NCBI RefSeq assembly: GCF_012849055.1
Contig: NZ_CP051677.1
Coordinates: 4,355,001-4,419,000 of the forward strand
Source of the DNA: Spirosoma rhododendri
GTDB lineage: Bacteria > Bacteroidota > Bacteroidia > Cytophagales > Spirosomataceae
Length of the DNA stretch: 64,000 bases
Reading direction: 5' to 3'
In this document: positions 31,321-40,260 of the stretch, one piece after another
Position numbering within the stretch: the first letter of the stretch is position 1
Layout: the number at the start of each line of letters is the position of its first letter
Notes under the pieces: generated by a model
What the model was told of the DNA's origin: nothing
The model's database searches: none
What the model saw: only the letters and a program-made list of their open reading frames with translations
Translations under genes and position numbers: made by a program

Positions 31321-33215
31321 GTGAAAAACCTTGCTTTCTTCTCCCCGCTCCTCTTGCTGGCTGGCATTAGTCAGGCGCAGTTCCGCTATCTGCCTGTCGC
31401 TCCGCAGGTTGGGCAGGCCGTGTCGTTTACGTACTCGCCACAGGGCACACCACTGGCTACCGATAGCCTGATCGAAGCCCGATTTGTGCGCTACGGGGCA
31501 CCCGCCGTTATGAGCCTGAGTCAGCCGAGGGGGTTGACGCTGGTAAGGCAGGGGCGCGACTATGTCGGGCAACTGACTATTCCAAACAATAACGTGTCGG
31601 GGATGCTGCTGCTATTCCGCAACCCACAGCAAACACGCCGGGTCGATCTGAATCGGGGAATGCTGTACGCGGTGCCGGTCTGCGATGAGAAGGGGTGCCC
31701 GCTGCCCCACGCCCTGGGAGGTCAGGCGTCGGTGTTCACGCGCAGTCATTTTCTGTACGAATCCGACGCGCGGCCCGACCCCAGCCGGGTGGTGCAGCTG
31801 TACGAACTCGAACTGGCCGAGCACCCCGACCTGCGCCCACTCTACTGGTCGGATTATCTGGCCGCGCTGGTAAAACAGCAGAAGCCCGGCTACGGCCCGA
31901 AAGTCGACGCGGGGATTCGGTCATATCTGGCGTCGCGACCCAAACCAACGGTGGCGGAACTGACCACGGCGGCTCAGCTTTATGAAAGTATGGGCGACTT
32001 TACGAAGGCCAACGCCCTGCGCGAACGCCAGAAAACGGCGGACCCGGCGGGGTCAATGGCGCAGAAAGACCGGTCGATGGCGGTGCGAAATCAGACCGAC
32101 TGGACCCAGAAGAAAACATTATATCAGGCCTTTGCGAAGGAATTTCCGACTTCGTCGTACCTGCCCGCGCTGAGCGTGATGATGACCGACGGCTACTACA
32201 AAAACAACGACATTCGGGGATGATGACGCTGGTCAACGCGCTGCCGCCAACGCAGACCGACGTCTTGATGCTCAACACGATCGCCTTTCAGATGGCCGAC
32301 GAAAAGCGCGACGTACCCACCGCTGAACTCCTCATCAAACGCGCCCTCGCCGACCTGAACGTACAGCCCCGACCCGGCAACATTGCCGCCAGTCAGTGGG
32401 CGTCGGAGAAGCAGAACCGGCACCGGCAGTTGCAGAACACATACGCTCGTGCGCTCGAGCAGCAGGGCCGTTACGCCGATGCGTGGCCGGTTTACCAGAC
32501 GGTCGTTAGCCCGGCCGACGTCGAAACCAGCGACGAACGCACCAACGAACGCTATTTCCTCTGCGCCCTGCAAACGAACCACGCGGCCACTGCCCAGCCT
32601 TACACCGAAGAAGCCATTCAGCTTGGTCTGGCAACGAACCGGCTCAAAACCGCTTACCGCGACTGGTACGCTAAACAGCCCGGCCAATCCCTCGCCAACG
32701 CCGACGCCCATCTGCACGACCTTGAATCCGACCTGCGCGAAAACCTCCGCGACGAACTGCGATCGGTAATGATTAACGAACCTGCGCCCGCCTTCTCCAT
32801 GACTGATTTACAGGGCCGTACGATCTCGTCGTCGGCCTGCCGGGGCAAAGTGGTCGTGCTCGACTTCTGGGCGACCTGGTGCGGCCCGTGCATCGCGTCG
32901 TTTCCGGCGATGCAGCAGGCACAGACCCGCTTCCAGAGCGACCCTAACGTCCGGTTTCTGTTCGTAAACACCCGCGAAGGAGGGCCGTTGCAGCGCGTTC
33001 ATTCGTTCATGGAGCGCAACACCTACCCGTTCGTCGTGCCCATCGACGTTCAGCAGCGCGTCGCCAATGCTTATAAGGTGCAGGGCATCCCAACGAAGGT
33101 GATCATCGACGGCAAAGGGCGCGTTCGGTACCGATCCATCGGCTACAACGGCAACCCCGAAACGACCGTCAAAGAACTGGCGATGGTGGTAGAGATGCTG
33201 AAGGAGGAATTGTAG
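31321..33215 (+). CDS. Secreted TlpA-like thioredoxin-domain protein, frame broken at 32216-32219
   Basis: Adding one G to the run at 32216-32219 joins two frames into a 631-residue protein (KNNDIRGMMTLVNALPPTQ). GTG 31321 gives the signal peptide VKNLAFFSPLLLLAGISQAQ. The first 170 residues look like a beta-sandwich domain. The middle (about 170-470) is helical with alternating charged residues, like TPR-type modules of Bacteroidota TlpA proteins. The last 150 residues are a thioredoxin/AhpC fold with FWATWCGPC (redox CxxC) and the cis-proline region VQGIPTKVIIDGKGR. Such proteins reduce or maintain disulfides of periplasmic or outer-membrane proteins. As an independent short second gene (32220) it would lack a signal peptide, which supports the joined reading. 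Confidence 0.8.
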
Positions 33216-33217
33216 TT

Positions 33218-33316
33218 GGGTTCAAGGTTTATTGTTTGATGTTTAACGTTGTTACACTGCGTTAGCAACGACTTTAAACATCAAACCGCCCGTTGGCCCG
33301 GCACAAACCTTGACCC
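33218..33316. repeat. Long imperfect inverted repeat before the GNAT gene
   Basis: Outer arms (about 33219-33231 and 33305-33316) and inner arms (about 33233-33254 and 33263-33286) are imperfect reverse complements, built on the theme gtttgatgtttaacgtt. A similar word pair recurs at 33836-33915. It could end transcription of the thioredoxin-protein gene (stop at 33215). Confidence 0.55.
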
Positions 33317-33341
33317 TTAGACTTTAAACATTAAACCCTCA

Positions 33342-33851
33342 ATGACCCTACGACTGGCTACGGCCGATGATATGCCCGCGCTGCTGACGCTGCTGAAACG
33401 CGTGATTCCGGTGATGCGCGAAAGCGGCAATTTTCAGTGGGATGACCACTACCCCAACGCCACCGTGTTCGGGCAGGACATTGACAAAAAGCAGCTTTGG
33501 ATAGCCCTGATTGGCAATGATATAGCTGGACTGGCGGCTCTGACGGAAGATCAGGAACCAGAGTACGCGCAGGTGGGCTTCGACCTCATCGAGCGGGCTA
33601 TCGTGACGCACCGACTGGCCGTCGACCCGCAGTTTCGAGGGCAGGGCGTAGCGGTTGCGCTGTTGCAGCAGGCCGAACAACTCGCTCTCGACCGGGGTAT
33701 CGGCTATTTGCGCATCGACACCAATTCGGAAAACCAGATCACGCAGCGGCTGTTCCCTAAACTCGGCTACCGATACGCTGGCGACATCACCCTCAGTTTC
33801 CGCCCCGGCCTGCGCTTTCTGGCGTATGAGAAGCTGGTTCAAAGTTTGTAG
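33342..33851 (+). CDS. GNAT-family N-acetyltransferase
   Basis: A 169-residue GNAT enzyme. The N-terminus MTLRLATADDMPALLTLLKR is standard; the acetyl-CoA pyrophosphate loop is QFRGQGVAVALL (motif A, near residue 103) after HRLAVDP, and GYLRIDTNSENQITQRLFPKLGY is the usual motif B. The substrate (protein, antibiotic, sugar or small amine) is unknown. It faces the SDR gene convergently. Confidence 0.85.
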   Translation: MTLRLATADDMPALLTLLKRVIPVMRESGNFQWDDHYPNATVFGQDIDKKQLWIALIGNDIAGLAALTEDQEPEYAQVGFDLIERAIVTHRLAVDPQFRGQGVAVALLQQAEQLALDRGIGYLRIDTNSENQITQRLFPKLGYRYAGDITLSFRPGLRFLAYEKLVQSL

Positions 33852-33915
33852 TTTAATGTTTAAGGTTGTCGCCTGAAGAGGTAACGTTGAACCTTAAACC
33901 TCAAACTACAAACCT
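33836..33915. terminator. Inverted repeat between convergent GNAT and SDR genes
   Basis: Arms about 33836-33868 (ggttcaaagtttgtagttta onward) and about 33887-33915 are imperfect reverse complements. The left arm overlaps the last codons of the GNAT gene; the right ends just before the SDR stop at 33923. Position between convergent genes suggests a shared terminator. Confidence 0.5.
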
Positions 33916-33922
33916 TAAACTA

Positions 33923-34822
33923 TCACGATTTACTCGCCCGGTTGGCCTGTTTGATGCTTTTGGATACTTCGTCCCACTGCTCGTCGGTGACGTCGCGGAG
34001 GTGGCTGAACTCGCCCGCCATCAGCACTTCACCCCCGTCGATAGTGATGCTTTCGCCGGTGATGTAGCCCGAGAAATCCGACAGCAGGTAAGCCGCCAGA
34101 TTAGCCAGTTCGCCGTGGTCGCCAACGCGGTTGAGCGGGATACGGCTTCCGGGATCATCCATCAAGCTGGCGAGTGGTTCGGGGAACAGCCGGTCCCACG
34201 CGCCTTTTGTCGGGAACGGGCCGGGTGCAATCGCGTTGACCCGGATACCGTACTTGCCCCACTCAGCCGCCAGCGACTTGGTCATAATCAGGGCACCGCC
34301 TTTGGCCACCGCACTCGGCACGACATAGCCCGAACCCGTTGTGGCATAAGTTGTTGAGATGTTCAGCACCGTGCCGGAAATCTTGTTCTCGATCCAGTAT
34401 TTGCCGACAGCCAGCGTGAAATAATACGTCCCGCGCAGCACGATGTCGACGATCGTGTCGAAGGCTTTGTACGACAGCCGTTCAGTGGGGCTGATGAAAT
34501 TTCCCGCCGAGTTGTTGAGCAGCCCATCGACCCGGCCAAACGTTTCGACCGTCTGCGCCAGCACGTTCTCGATTTCTTGCGGGTTACGCACGTCGCACGG
34601 TACCGCCAGTATGCGTCCGACTCCTTCAACAGCAGCCAGTTCGGTCGTGAGTTCCTGCGCCGTTTCATCGATCACCGCCTGCCGACGGCTACAGATCGTG
34701 ACGTTGGCACCCAGCGTCAACAGGTAGCGCGTAATGGACTTACCCAGCCCCGTACCGCCCCCGGTCACGATAATCGTTTTTCCCTGCAAAGCCCCATCCC
34801 GGAGCATTCCTGTTGCGTTCAT
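33923..34822 (-). CDS. SDR oxidoreductase, 2,4-dienoyl-CoA reductase-like
   Basis: A 299-residue short-chain dehydrogenase/reductase. ATG 34822 gives MNATGMLRDGALQGKTIIVT with TGGGTGLG (NADP(H) loop); the frame runs further upstream, but only through the palindromic repeat. Other motifs: DGLLNNSAGNFISPTERLS, and GYVVPSAVAKGG where the usual YxxxK tyrosine is Ser, as in dienoyl-CoA reductases, which also lack it. The C-terminus has FSGYITGESITIDGG. Known family members reduce 2,4-dienoyl-CoA during oxidation of unsaturated fatty acids. The upstream gene is an isomerase acting on the related dienoyl-CoA, so the two probably work together. Confidence 0.8.
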   Translation of the reverse strand: MNATGMLRDGALQGKTIIVTGGGTGLGKSITRYLLTLGANVTICSRRQAVIDETAQELTTELAAVEGVGRILAVPCDVRNPQEIENVLAQTVETFGRVDGLLNNSAGNFISPTERLSYKAFDTIVDIVLRGTYYFTLAVGKYWIENKISGTVLNISTTYATTGSGYVVPSAVAKGGALIMTKSLAAEWGKYGIRVNAIAPGPFPTKGAWDRLFPEPLASLMDDPGSRIPLNRVGDHGELANLAAYLLSDFSGYITGESITIDGGEVLMAGEFSHLRDVTDEQWDEVSKSIKQANRASKS

Positions 34823-34828
34823 GTTTCT

Positions 34829-34946
34829 AAAGAGCGAAAGAATGAAAGAGTGAAAGAGCGAAAGAGTGAAAGAGCGAAAGAGTGGCTGGCGCATCATTGG
34901 CTCCGCTTCGGCGGTCCGATTTCACTCTTTCATTCTTTCGCTCTTT
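34829..34946. repeat. Heptad-armed palindromic intergenic repeat
   Basis: Perfect 26-bp arms (34829-34854 and 34921-34946) built from the units gagcgaaa and gagtgaaa, enclosing more copies of the same unit and a GC-rich loop. A 25-nt part of the loop side (34872-34896) is identical to 37532-37556 in a second such element. It begins 7 bp upstream of the SDR start and fills the gap to the isomerase gene. Confidence 0.8.
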
Positions 34947-34950
34947 AAGG

Positions 34951-35778
34951 TTAGTACCCCCGGTTAATCTTTTTATTAAACCGGGCCTGGCGTTTTTCCT
35001 GGGTGGCTTTGATGGCTTCGCTGAAGTCGTCGGACTGGAGCTGACCGGAGTTGAGTTCGGCGACGTATTGCAAGCCCTCCTCGACAGACTTATCCAGACT
35101 GCGGTTTAGCACCTGCTTCACACCCGTCACGGCCGACGATGAGTTGTCGGCGATTTGCCGGGCCAGTGTCATAGCGGCTTCAAATAAGGCGTCGGGCGTG
35201 TCGTATACGTGATTGACGAGGCCAATGCGTTCGGCGAAGCTGGCGTCGTAGTCGTTGCCGGTGAACGCCATTTCGCGGGTGAAGCCCTGCCCAATAATTG
35301 GCGGCAGAAACTGCAAGCCCCCGATGTCGGCCGTCATGGCGAGTTTGGCTTCGCGCAGGCTAAACTTCGCGTCGCGCGAGCACAGCCGGATGTCAGCCGC
35401 AGCGATCATGTTGACCCCACCGCCGATGCACCAGCCGTGGATAGCCGCGATAACCGGCCGGGGCGACTCGTGCATCTTCTGAAAACCCGACTGCATCTGC
35501 CGAATCTGCGTCGTGACTTCCGAGCGTTCAGCACTGGTCATGGTGCTCAGTTTGGGCATCATCTTGTGGACGTCGAGGCCATAGCTGAAGTGGTCGCCAC
35601 TGCCCCGGACGATGACGCAGCGGACATCGTCCATCTGGTCGATAGCGGTCATGGCCTGTGGGAGTTCTTCCCAGAATTCGGGACCCATGGCGTTGCCTTT
35701 GCCGGGTCCTAGGAGCGTAACGGTCAGTACGCCGTCGTCGGTAGTGAGTGCGAGGGATTGATAGGTCGTCGGTTCCAT
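34951..35778 (-). CDS. Enoyl-CoA hydratase/isomerase, dienoyl-CoA isomerase (ECH1)-like
   Basis: A 275-residue crotonase. ATG 35778 gives MEPTTYQSLALTTDDGVLTV. The oxyanion hole segments are HFSYGLDV and HGWCIGGGVNMIAAADIRLC; REAKLAMTADIGGLQFLPP carries a Glu and an Asp in the places of the two catalytic acids of delta3,5-delta2,4-dienoyl-CoA isomerase. The family moves the double bonds of dienoyl-CoA during oxidation of odd-position unsaturated fatty acids. Upstream and on the same strand as the dienoyl-CoA-reductase-like SDR, which supports a joint role in fatty acid breakdown. Confidence 0.85.
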   Translation of the reverse strand: MEPTTYQSLALTTDDGVLTVTLLGPGKGNAMGPEFWEELPQAMTAIDQMDDVRCVIVRGSGDHFSYGLDVHKMMPKLSTMTSAERSEVTTQIRQMQSGFQKMHESPRPVIAAIHGWCIGGGVNMIAAADIRLCSRDAKFSLREAKLAMTADIGGLQFLPPIIGQGFTREMAFTGNDYDASFAERIGLVNHVYDTPDALFEAAMTLARQIADNSSSAVTGVKQVLNRSLDKSVEEGLQYVAELNSGQLQSDDFSEAIKATQEKRQARFNKKINRGY

Positions 35779-35943
35779 AGCAAGTGGTATGCGTGCATAC
35801 AGCGGGCGTAAAAGTGTAGATTTCAGTTCATCTACGCAACCGTCTGTGTATGCACAACCGGCGACCATTCCCGACTGTTAGCTGATAAACGAAAGATAAT
35901 TGTCGCGATTGATCAGCGTGAACACGAGCAATGCCACAGCCGC

Positions 35944-35985
35944 AAACTGTAAATTCCGTCAGTACGTTGACGGAATTTACAGTTT
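35944..35985 (-). terminator. Perfect hairpin after the DUF1501 gene
   Basis: An 18-bp perfect stem (aaactgtaaattccgtca and its complement) with a small loop, starting 8 bp past the stop of the DUF1501 gene on the minus strand. No long T tract on the minus side beyond the stem, so termination strength is uncertain. Confidence 0.65.
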
Positions 35986-35992
35986 CGCCCGG

Positions 35993-37498
35993 TTAGCCGG
36001 TCATTTGCACGGTGTAGCCACCGGTAATGAGTTTGCCGTCGAGCCGGAGGTTGCGGACGTTGACCGACTGCCGCAGCGTGACGGTGTGCCCCGCGTTGAC
36101 CCGCACGTACTCACTCGCCATCGGCTTCCGCCCGACCGTCCAGACGTTGCCGTTGCTCCAGTCGCCGGACGCGACGGTTTCAACCATGTCGGAAAACAGC
36201 GAGACGGTGGGAAACTGCCGGAACAGCAGCGACGAGGTCGTTGGCTGCGCCGTACCAAACCAGTCGGTCAGCACGTCGGTGTATACGCGCCGGAAGTCGA
36301 TCTGCATCGGAATATCCTTGTTGGTACTCTGCCCGATAAGGGCCGACAGGTTGGGATTCTGCCCAATGGTGCGGTGCCTGACGTTCGTACCAAACACAAA
36401 CATCGGAGCGGCAATGCCGTGATCGGTGCCGCGCGACGCATTGGAATTGGCCCGTCGCCCAAACTCGGAAAAGGTCATGCCCACTACCCGGTCAGCCGTG
36501 CCCTGCAAGAGCATATCCTGCTGAAAAGCCGCAATCCCCGCCGAGAGTTTACCGAGCCGGGTGGCATGGTCGCCGGTCGCGGTATCGCTGGCATCGACCT
36601 GCGCGGCATGGGTGTCGAAGCCCCCCAGCGACACGAAATAAATTTTGGTCTTAAGGCCGCCATGAATCAGCCGGGCCACAATTTTTAACTGTTCAGCCAA
36701 CGAATTACCGACCGCTTTGTCGGGGTAGGTCGCGAGGTTTTTGCCAGCGTCAGCGGCCCGCTTGATTTCGCTGGCGTAGCCCACCGACAGCGCCTGCTGC
36801 TTCCGCACGTAGGCAATCAGGTCACCCGCGTCGCAACAGGGCAACCCGCCCGGCGAAGTTACACTGCTGGCACCCACGAGCTGGTAAAAACTGTCGGGGT
36901 CACTCAGGGCAATCCCCATCGACTGCTGACTACCCAGCAGGGCCGTTGAGGTCAGGTAGCCGATCTGAATAGCGAGCGGGTCTTCCATCTGCGCGTTGGG
37001 GTAACCAGTTGGGTAGCCCGGAAACTGATTCTCCAGGTACCGCCCGGCCCAGCCCGTCGTCGCGGTCACGTCGGCATCGACGCCCGTCATCCAGATGTCG
37101 GTGGCGCGGTAGTGCGACTGATCGGGGTTGGGGTACGACACCGAGTGGACGACCGATAGTTTGCCGTCGTTGTAGAGGTCGCGCAGGCCGGTCATGGCGG
37201 GGTGCAGGCCGGTCGTATCGTTCCCGTCGAGGGTCAGCACCTTACTTTGCGGAATGGCAATATTGCTCCGTAGGGCGTTGTACTGGCTCATCTGATCGAG
37301 CGGAATCACGGTATTCAGGCCGTCGTTTCCCCCGTTGAGGTACACGATGACCAGCACCCGGTCGGAGTAATCGGCCTGCGTTTCGAGCAGTGCCTGCACC
37401 AGTGCCGACTGCCGATTGAGGGCTTTCAACCCAAACCCATCCAGTAAAACGGGCAGCACACTCGCCGACGCTGCCGCCAGAAAATCACGACGTTTCAT
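35993..37498 (-). CDS. DUF1501 domain protein with Tat-type signal
   Basis: A 501-residue protein. The N-terminus MKRRDFLAAASASVLPVLLD carries a twin-arginine-like motif (RRDF). DUF1501 signatures: RVLVIVYLNGGNDGLNTVIP, HSVSYPNPDQSHYRATDIWM, and FVSLGGFDTHAAQVD, with GMTFSEFGRRANSN. Members are related to the sulfatase/alkaline-phosphatase fold and are exported; their biochemical role is not established. The last 60 residues (VETVASGDWSNGNVWTVGRK) are an added beta-rich module seen in some Bacteroidota surface proteins. It follows the DUF1800 gene, its constant partner. Confidence 0.87.
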   Translation of the reverse strand: MKRRDFLAAASASVLPVLLDGFGLKALNRQSALVQALLETQADYSDRVLVIVYLNGGNDGLNTVIPLDQMSQYNALRSNIAIPQSKVLTLDGNDTTGLHPAMTGLRDLYNDGKLSVVHSVSYPNPDQSHYRATDIWMTGVDADVTATTGWAGRYLENQFPGYPTGYPNAQMEDPLAIQIGYLTSTALLGSQQSMGIALSDPDSFYQLVGASSVTSPGGLPCCDAGDLIAYVRKQQALSVGYASEIKRAADAGKNLATYPDKAVGNSLAEQLKIVARLIHGGLKTKIYFVSLGGFDTHAAQVDASDTATGDHATRLGKLSAGIAAFQQDMLLQGTADRVVGMTFSEFGRRANSNASRGTDHGIAAPMFVFGTNVRHRTIGQNPNLSALIGQSTNKDIPMQIDFRRVYTDVLTDWFGTAQPTTSSLLFRQFPTVSLFSDMVETVASGDWSNGNVWTVGRKPMASEYVRVNAGHTVTLRQSVNVRNLRLDGKLITGGYTVQMTG

Positions 37499-37500
37499 GT

Positions 37501-37612
37501 TTTTAAAGAGCGAAAGAGTGAAAGAGCGAATGAGCGAAAGAGTGGCTGGCGCATCATCTGATTCGCGCTAACCATCGCTCTTTCAGTCTTTCGCTCTTTC
37601 ACTCTTTAAAAC
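37501..37612. repeat. Second heptad-armed palindromic intergenic repeat
   Basis: Imperfect inverted repeat (about 37502-37536 against about 37577-37611) built from gagcgaaa/gagtgaaa units. It shares an identical 25-nt core (37532-37556) with the element at 34829-34946. It abuts the DUF1501 start codon (37498) and reaches the DUF1800 stop (37606). Confidence 0.75.
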
Positions 37613-39234
37613 AGTTGATACTCGGCCATGCGGAGCATGTAGCGCATGAGGTTTTGCAGGCGGTATTTTACCGCGTTGCGTTTGCTGGTGTTGGTGGGTG
37701 CACTACGGTAGGCATTCCACTCAAAGGCCCAGGAAGTGCGGGGGATTCCCTGCATCATGATGGTGTCGATCAGGAAATCGTTCTGGCTTTGAAACAGGTC
37801 GAGCGCAAACAGATTCTTCGAGAAGGCCGTCAGTACGTCGACGCAGGTGATGGCGGGAGTTCCGGTTGGGTCGGCGAAGTTGGCTTGAAGGCTGGTAGCC
37901 CACGCCACTACGTCGATCCCCATTTTGTAGCCCGTTTTTATTTCCAGCCACTGCCAGATGTACGCATCGGTGTAGTCGCTGCGGAGGGCCAGCGTCGTGG
38001 TGTTGATCCAGATGCGCGAATAGCCCGTCTGGTAGTACGCGTCGTAGCCGAAAACAGTCGGCTGGTCGATCAGCGCCATTTGCATATCGCGCATCCGCCA
38101 GAACATGAAATCGAAGTATTTTTTGAACGCCGTGTAGTCGGTGTTCATGTCGGGAACGGGCTGATTGAACAGCCGCATCGACCCAACAGCCAGATCGGCG
38201 GGTGATTTTATCATCGAGCCGATGTTGGTATCGTCAAAAAATACCTGACTCGTCAGCAGCTTTTCGAGCACCGGCCGGATAGCGTAGTTGTTGGTAGTGC
38301 TGGCAAAGAACTGCGCCAGGGGGATGATGACCGTATTTTCGATGTCGGCCGTGACGTTCGGGTTGACGTACCAGCGGTAGAGTTTGCGGCAGATGAAGCG
38401 GGGGGTCTGCGGATGGCGCAGCAGCATCGCCACCAGATCGGTCAGTTCGGCGTCGCCCGCCGTCGTGCCCGTCCGGCCTGTGATGACGGTGTTGTTGTAG
38501 CTGGCCGAGAAGGTTTTGTTGGTCGAATCGTGCTTGGTGCTGGTGAAGGTGGTGTCGAATGTGGTGGAGCCAGCTTTCCAGAAGTTGGTGTATTTCCAGC
38601 CCGTCAGCACCCGCGCAGCCGCTTTCACGTCGTCTTCGGTGTAATTCTTGTTGCCGTCAGCGTCGAAGGCACCTACCGTAAACAGCTCCTGTAGCTCCCG
38701 CGCGTAGTTTTCGTTGGGCTTACCGACTTCATTTTGTCCCCCATTGAGGAACACCAGCATACCGGGGTCTTTACTCACCTCCGTCACGAGCGTACGGAAA
38801 TTACCGAGCGCATTATTTCGCAATAGCAACAAATAGCGATTGACGAATCGGTAGTCGTCGATCACCTCGCGGGTGGCAACGAAATGATTCTGCCAGAACA
38901 GCGTGAGTTTATCGAGCAGACTCGGCGGGGTGGTCTGATCGGTCATCAGCCGCATCCACCAATAGCGCAGGTAGTGGCCGAAGTCGAAGTTACGGTCGCC
39001 GTTGAAGGGCAAGCCCAGATACGGTTGCCCCGCCGTCGACTGCGTGCTGTCGAGATCGATGGGGGGCGAGGGTGAATAGTTCGCGTTCGAGATAAGCCGG
39101 TTCACCGCGTCAGCGGCCGTCAGACCCGTAAAGGCCGAAATCTCGGCCTGCGTGGGGCCAAACGTGGCCCGGCGCAGCAGATGCGCGGCCGTTTTTGCCG
39201 TTAACGGTTGCGTGTAGGGATCGAGACTGGGCAT
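37606..39234 (-). CDS. DUF1800 domain protein
   Basis: A 542-residue protein from ATG 39234 (MPSLDPYTQPLTAKTAAHLL), the usual opening of DUF1800. Signatures: RRATFGPTQAEISAFTGLTA, LTLFWQNHFVATREVIDDY, ELFTVGAFDADGNKNYTEDD, and FICRKLYRWYVNPN. It has no clear signal peptide at the chosen start. DUF1800 and DUF1501 genes almost always occur together; neither has a proven activity. The last residues overlap the end of the palindromic repeat. Confidence 0.88.
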   Translation of the reverse strand: MPSLDPYTQPLTAKTAAHLLRRATFGPTQAEISAFTGLTAADAVNRLISNANYSPSPPIDLDSTQSTAGQPYLGLPFNGDRNFDFGHYLRYWWMRLMTDQTTPPSLLDKLTLFWQNHFVATREVIDDYRFVNRYLLLLRNNALGNFRTLVTEVSKDPGMLVFLNGGQNEVGKPNENYARELQELFTVGAFDADGNKNYTEDDVKAAARVLTGWKYTNFWKAGSTTFDTTFTSTKHDSTNKTFSASYNNTVITGRTGTTAGDAELTDLVAMLLRHPQTPRFICRKLYRWYVNPNVTADIENTVIIPLAQFFASTTNNYAIRPVLEKLLTSQVFFDDTNIGSMIKSPADLAVGSMRLFNQPVPDMNTDYTAFKKYFDFMFWRMRDMQMALIDQPTVFGYDAYYQTGYSRIWINTTTLALRSDYTDAYIWQWLEIKTGYKMGIDVVAWATSLQANFADPTGTPAITCVDVLTAFSKNLFALDLFQSQNDFLIDTIMMQGIPRTSWAFEWNAYRSAPTNTSKRNAVKYRLQNLMRYMLRMAEYQLF

Positions 39235-39286
39235 GCACTCAGTTTTGTTACTGAATCGCAATAACAGTACCAAAATCGACCAACAC

Positions 39287-40213
39287 TCAGTACACCAGTT
39301 GCTCGCCCAGGCCAGCGGCTGTGATGATGCGGGGCACCCAATCTTCCGCACCGATGGAACGGATATGTAGCCCGGTGATGCCCTCCATCGACCGGATACC
39401 GTCGATCAGTTCAAGGGTGATAGCCAGACTCTCGCGTTCGCTGTTGTGGCTTTCGATGCGGTGCAGCAGGTGGTCGGGAATGCTCAGCCCCGGAATTTCT
39501 TTCAGCACGTGCAGCCGCTCGGCCCCGCTAAACGGGAAAATTGCGCCGATAAACCGCGCTTTTTTGTGCAGCCCCCGCCGGACAACTTCCTGCATCCACT
39601 GGGCCATCGGCCCCAGTTCAAAGATCGCCTGCACCTGAATGAACTTAGCCCCGGCGGCAATTTTCTGTTCGAGCCGGGCAAAACTTTCGTCCATTTTATC
39701 GGGCGAGCAGGGAAAGTCGATGGTGCCAACGGTAAAGCTGGGGGCCGGTTTGATGATGTCGCCGTTGAACATCTCGCCCCGTTCGGTCAGGGCCGTAATG
39801 CGCTCGATAGCTTCGACACTACCCAGATCAGTCGCGTCGACGGCGGTTGGGTCGGTGCCGATGGCGCAGGGGTAGCCGCCCAGAATGATGATGTTGTTCA
39901 ATCCCAGATTGGCGAAGCCGAGCAGGTCGCCCTGCAAGGCAATGCGGTTCCGATGGCGGAGGGTAAATTGCAGAATCGGCTCCATCCCCGCCATTTTACA
40001 GTGCAGCCCGGCCACCATGTTGCTGAGCCGCGCCCGCGACAGCAGGTGGTCGTTGATCTGCACCACGTCGACGTATTCGCTCACGATAGCCGCTGCGTTC
40101 ATAAACCCCGTCAGGTCGTGGTGGCGCGGGGGCGTCAGTTCGGCCGACACAATGAATTTATCAGAAGCCAGCAGCTCGGCAAACGTCTTCTTTTTTGTCA
40201 CTTGCGCATTCAT
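39287..40213 (-). CDS. MetF-like (methylenetetrahydrofolate reductase family) protein in the Nit1C operon
   Basis: A 308-residue TIM-barrel protein of the 5,10-methylenetetrahydrofolate reductase family, start ATG 40213. It keeps the catalytic-type Glu in SAELTPPRHHDL, plus NNIIILGGYPCAIGTDPTAV, GAKFIQVQAIFELGPMAQWM and FIGAIFPFSGAERLHVL. Family members reduce methylene-THF to methyl-THF with FAD. This copy departs from standard MetF (no DLSFTYGAGGS-type loop) and sits 47 bp downstream of the MSMEG_0570-like gene on the same strand. A role with C1 units or with the products of the nitrilase operon is inference. It may be a paralogue distinct from the housekeeping MetF. Confidence 0.8.
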   Translation of the reverse strand: MNAQVTKKKTFAELLASDKFIVSAELTPPRHHDLTGFMNAAAIVSEYVDVVQINDHLLSRARLSNMVAGLHCKMAGMEPILQFTLRHRNRIALQGDLLGFANLGLNNIIILGGYPCAIGTDPTAVDATDLGSVEAIERITALTERGEMFNGDIIKPAPSFTVGTIDFPCSPDKMDESFARLEQKIAAGAKFIQVQAIFELGPMAQWMQEVVRRGLHKKARFIGAIFPFSGAERLHVLKEIPGLSIPDHLLHRIESHNSERESLAITLELIDGIRSMEGITGLHIRSIGAEDWVPRIITAAGLGEQLVY

Positions 40214-40260
40214 AAGCAGTTGTGTTTCTGGTTCGTTGTCATCGGCCACCCGTCGGCGGG

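Noticed and set aside
32220..33215. Second, separate thioredoxin gene starting at 32220
   Set aside because: The first frame stops with the same phase shift as other broken genes and lacks the thioredoxin domain, while the second lacks a signal peptide. One gene with a missing G fits better.
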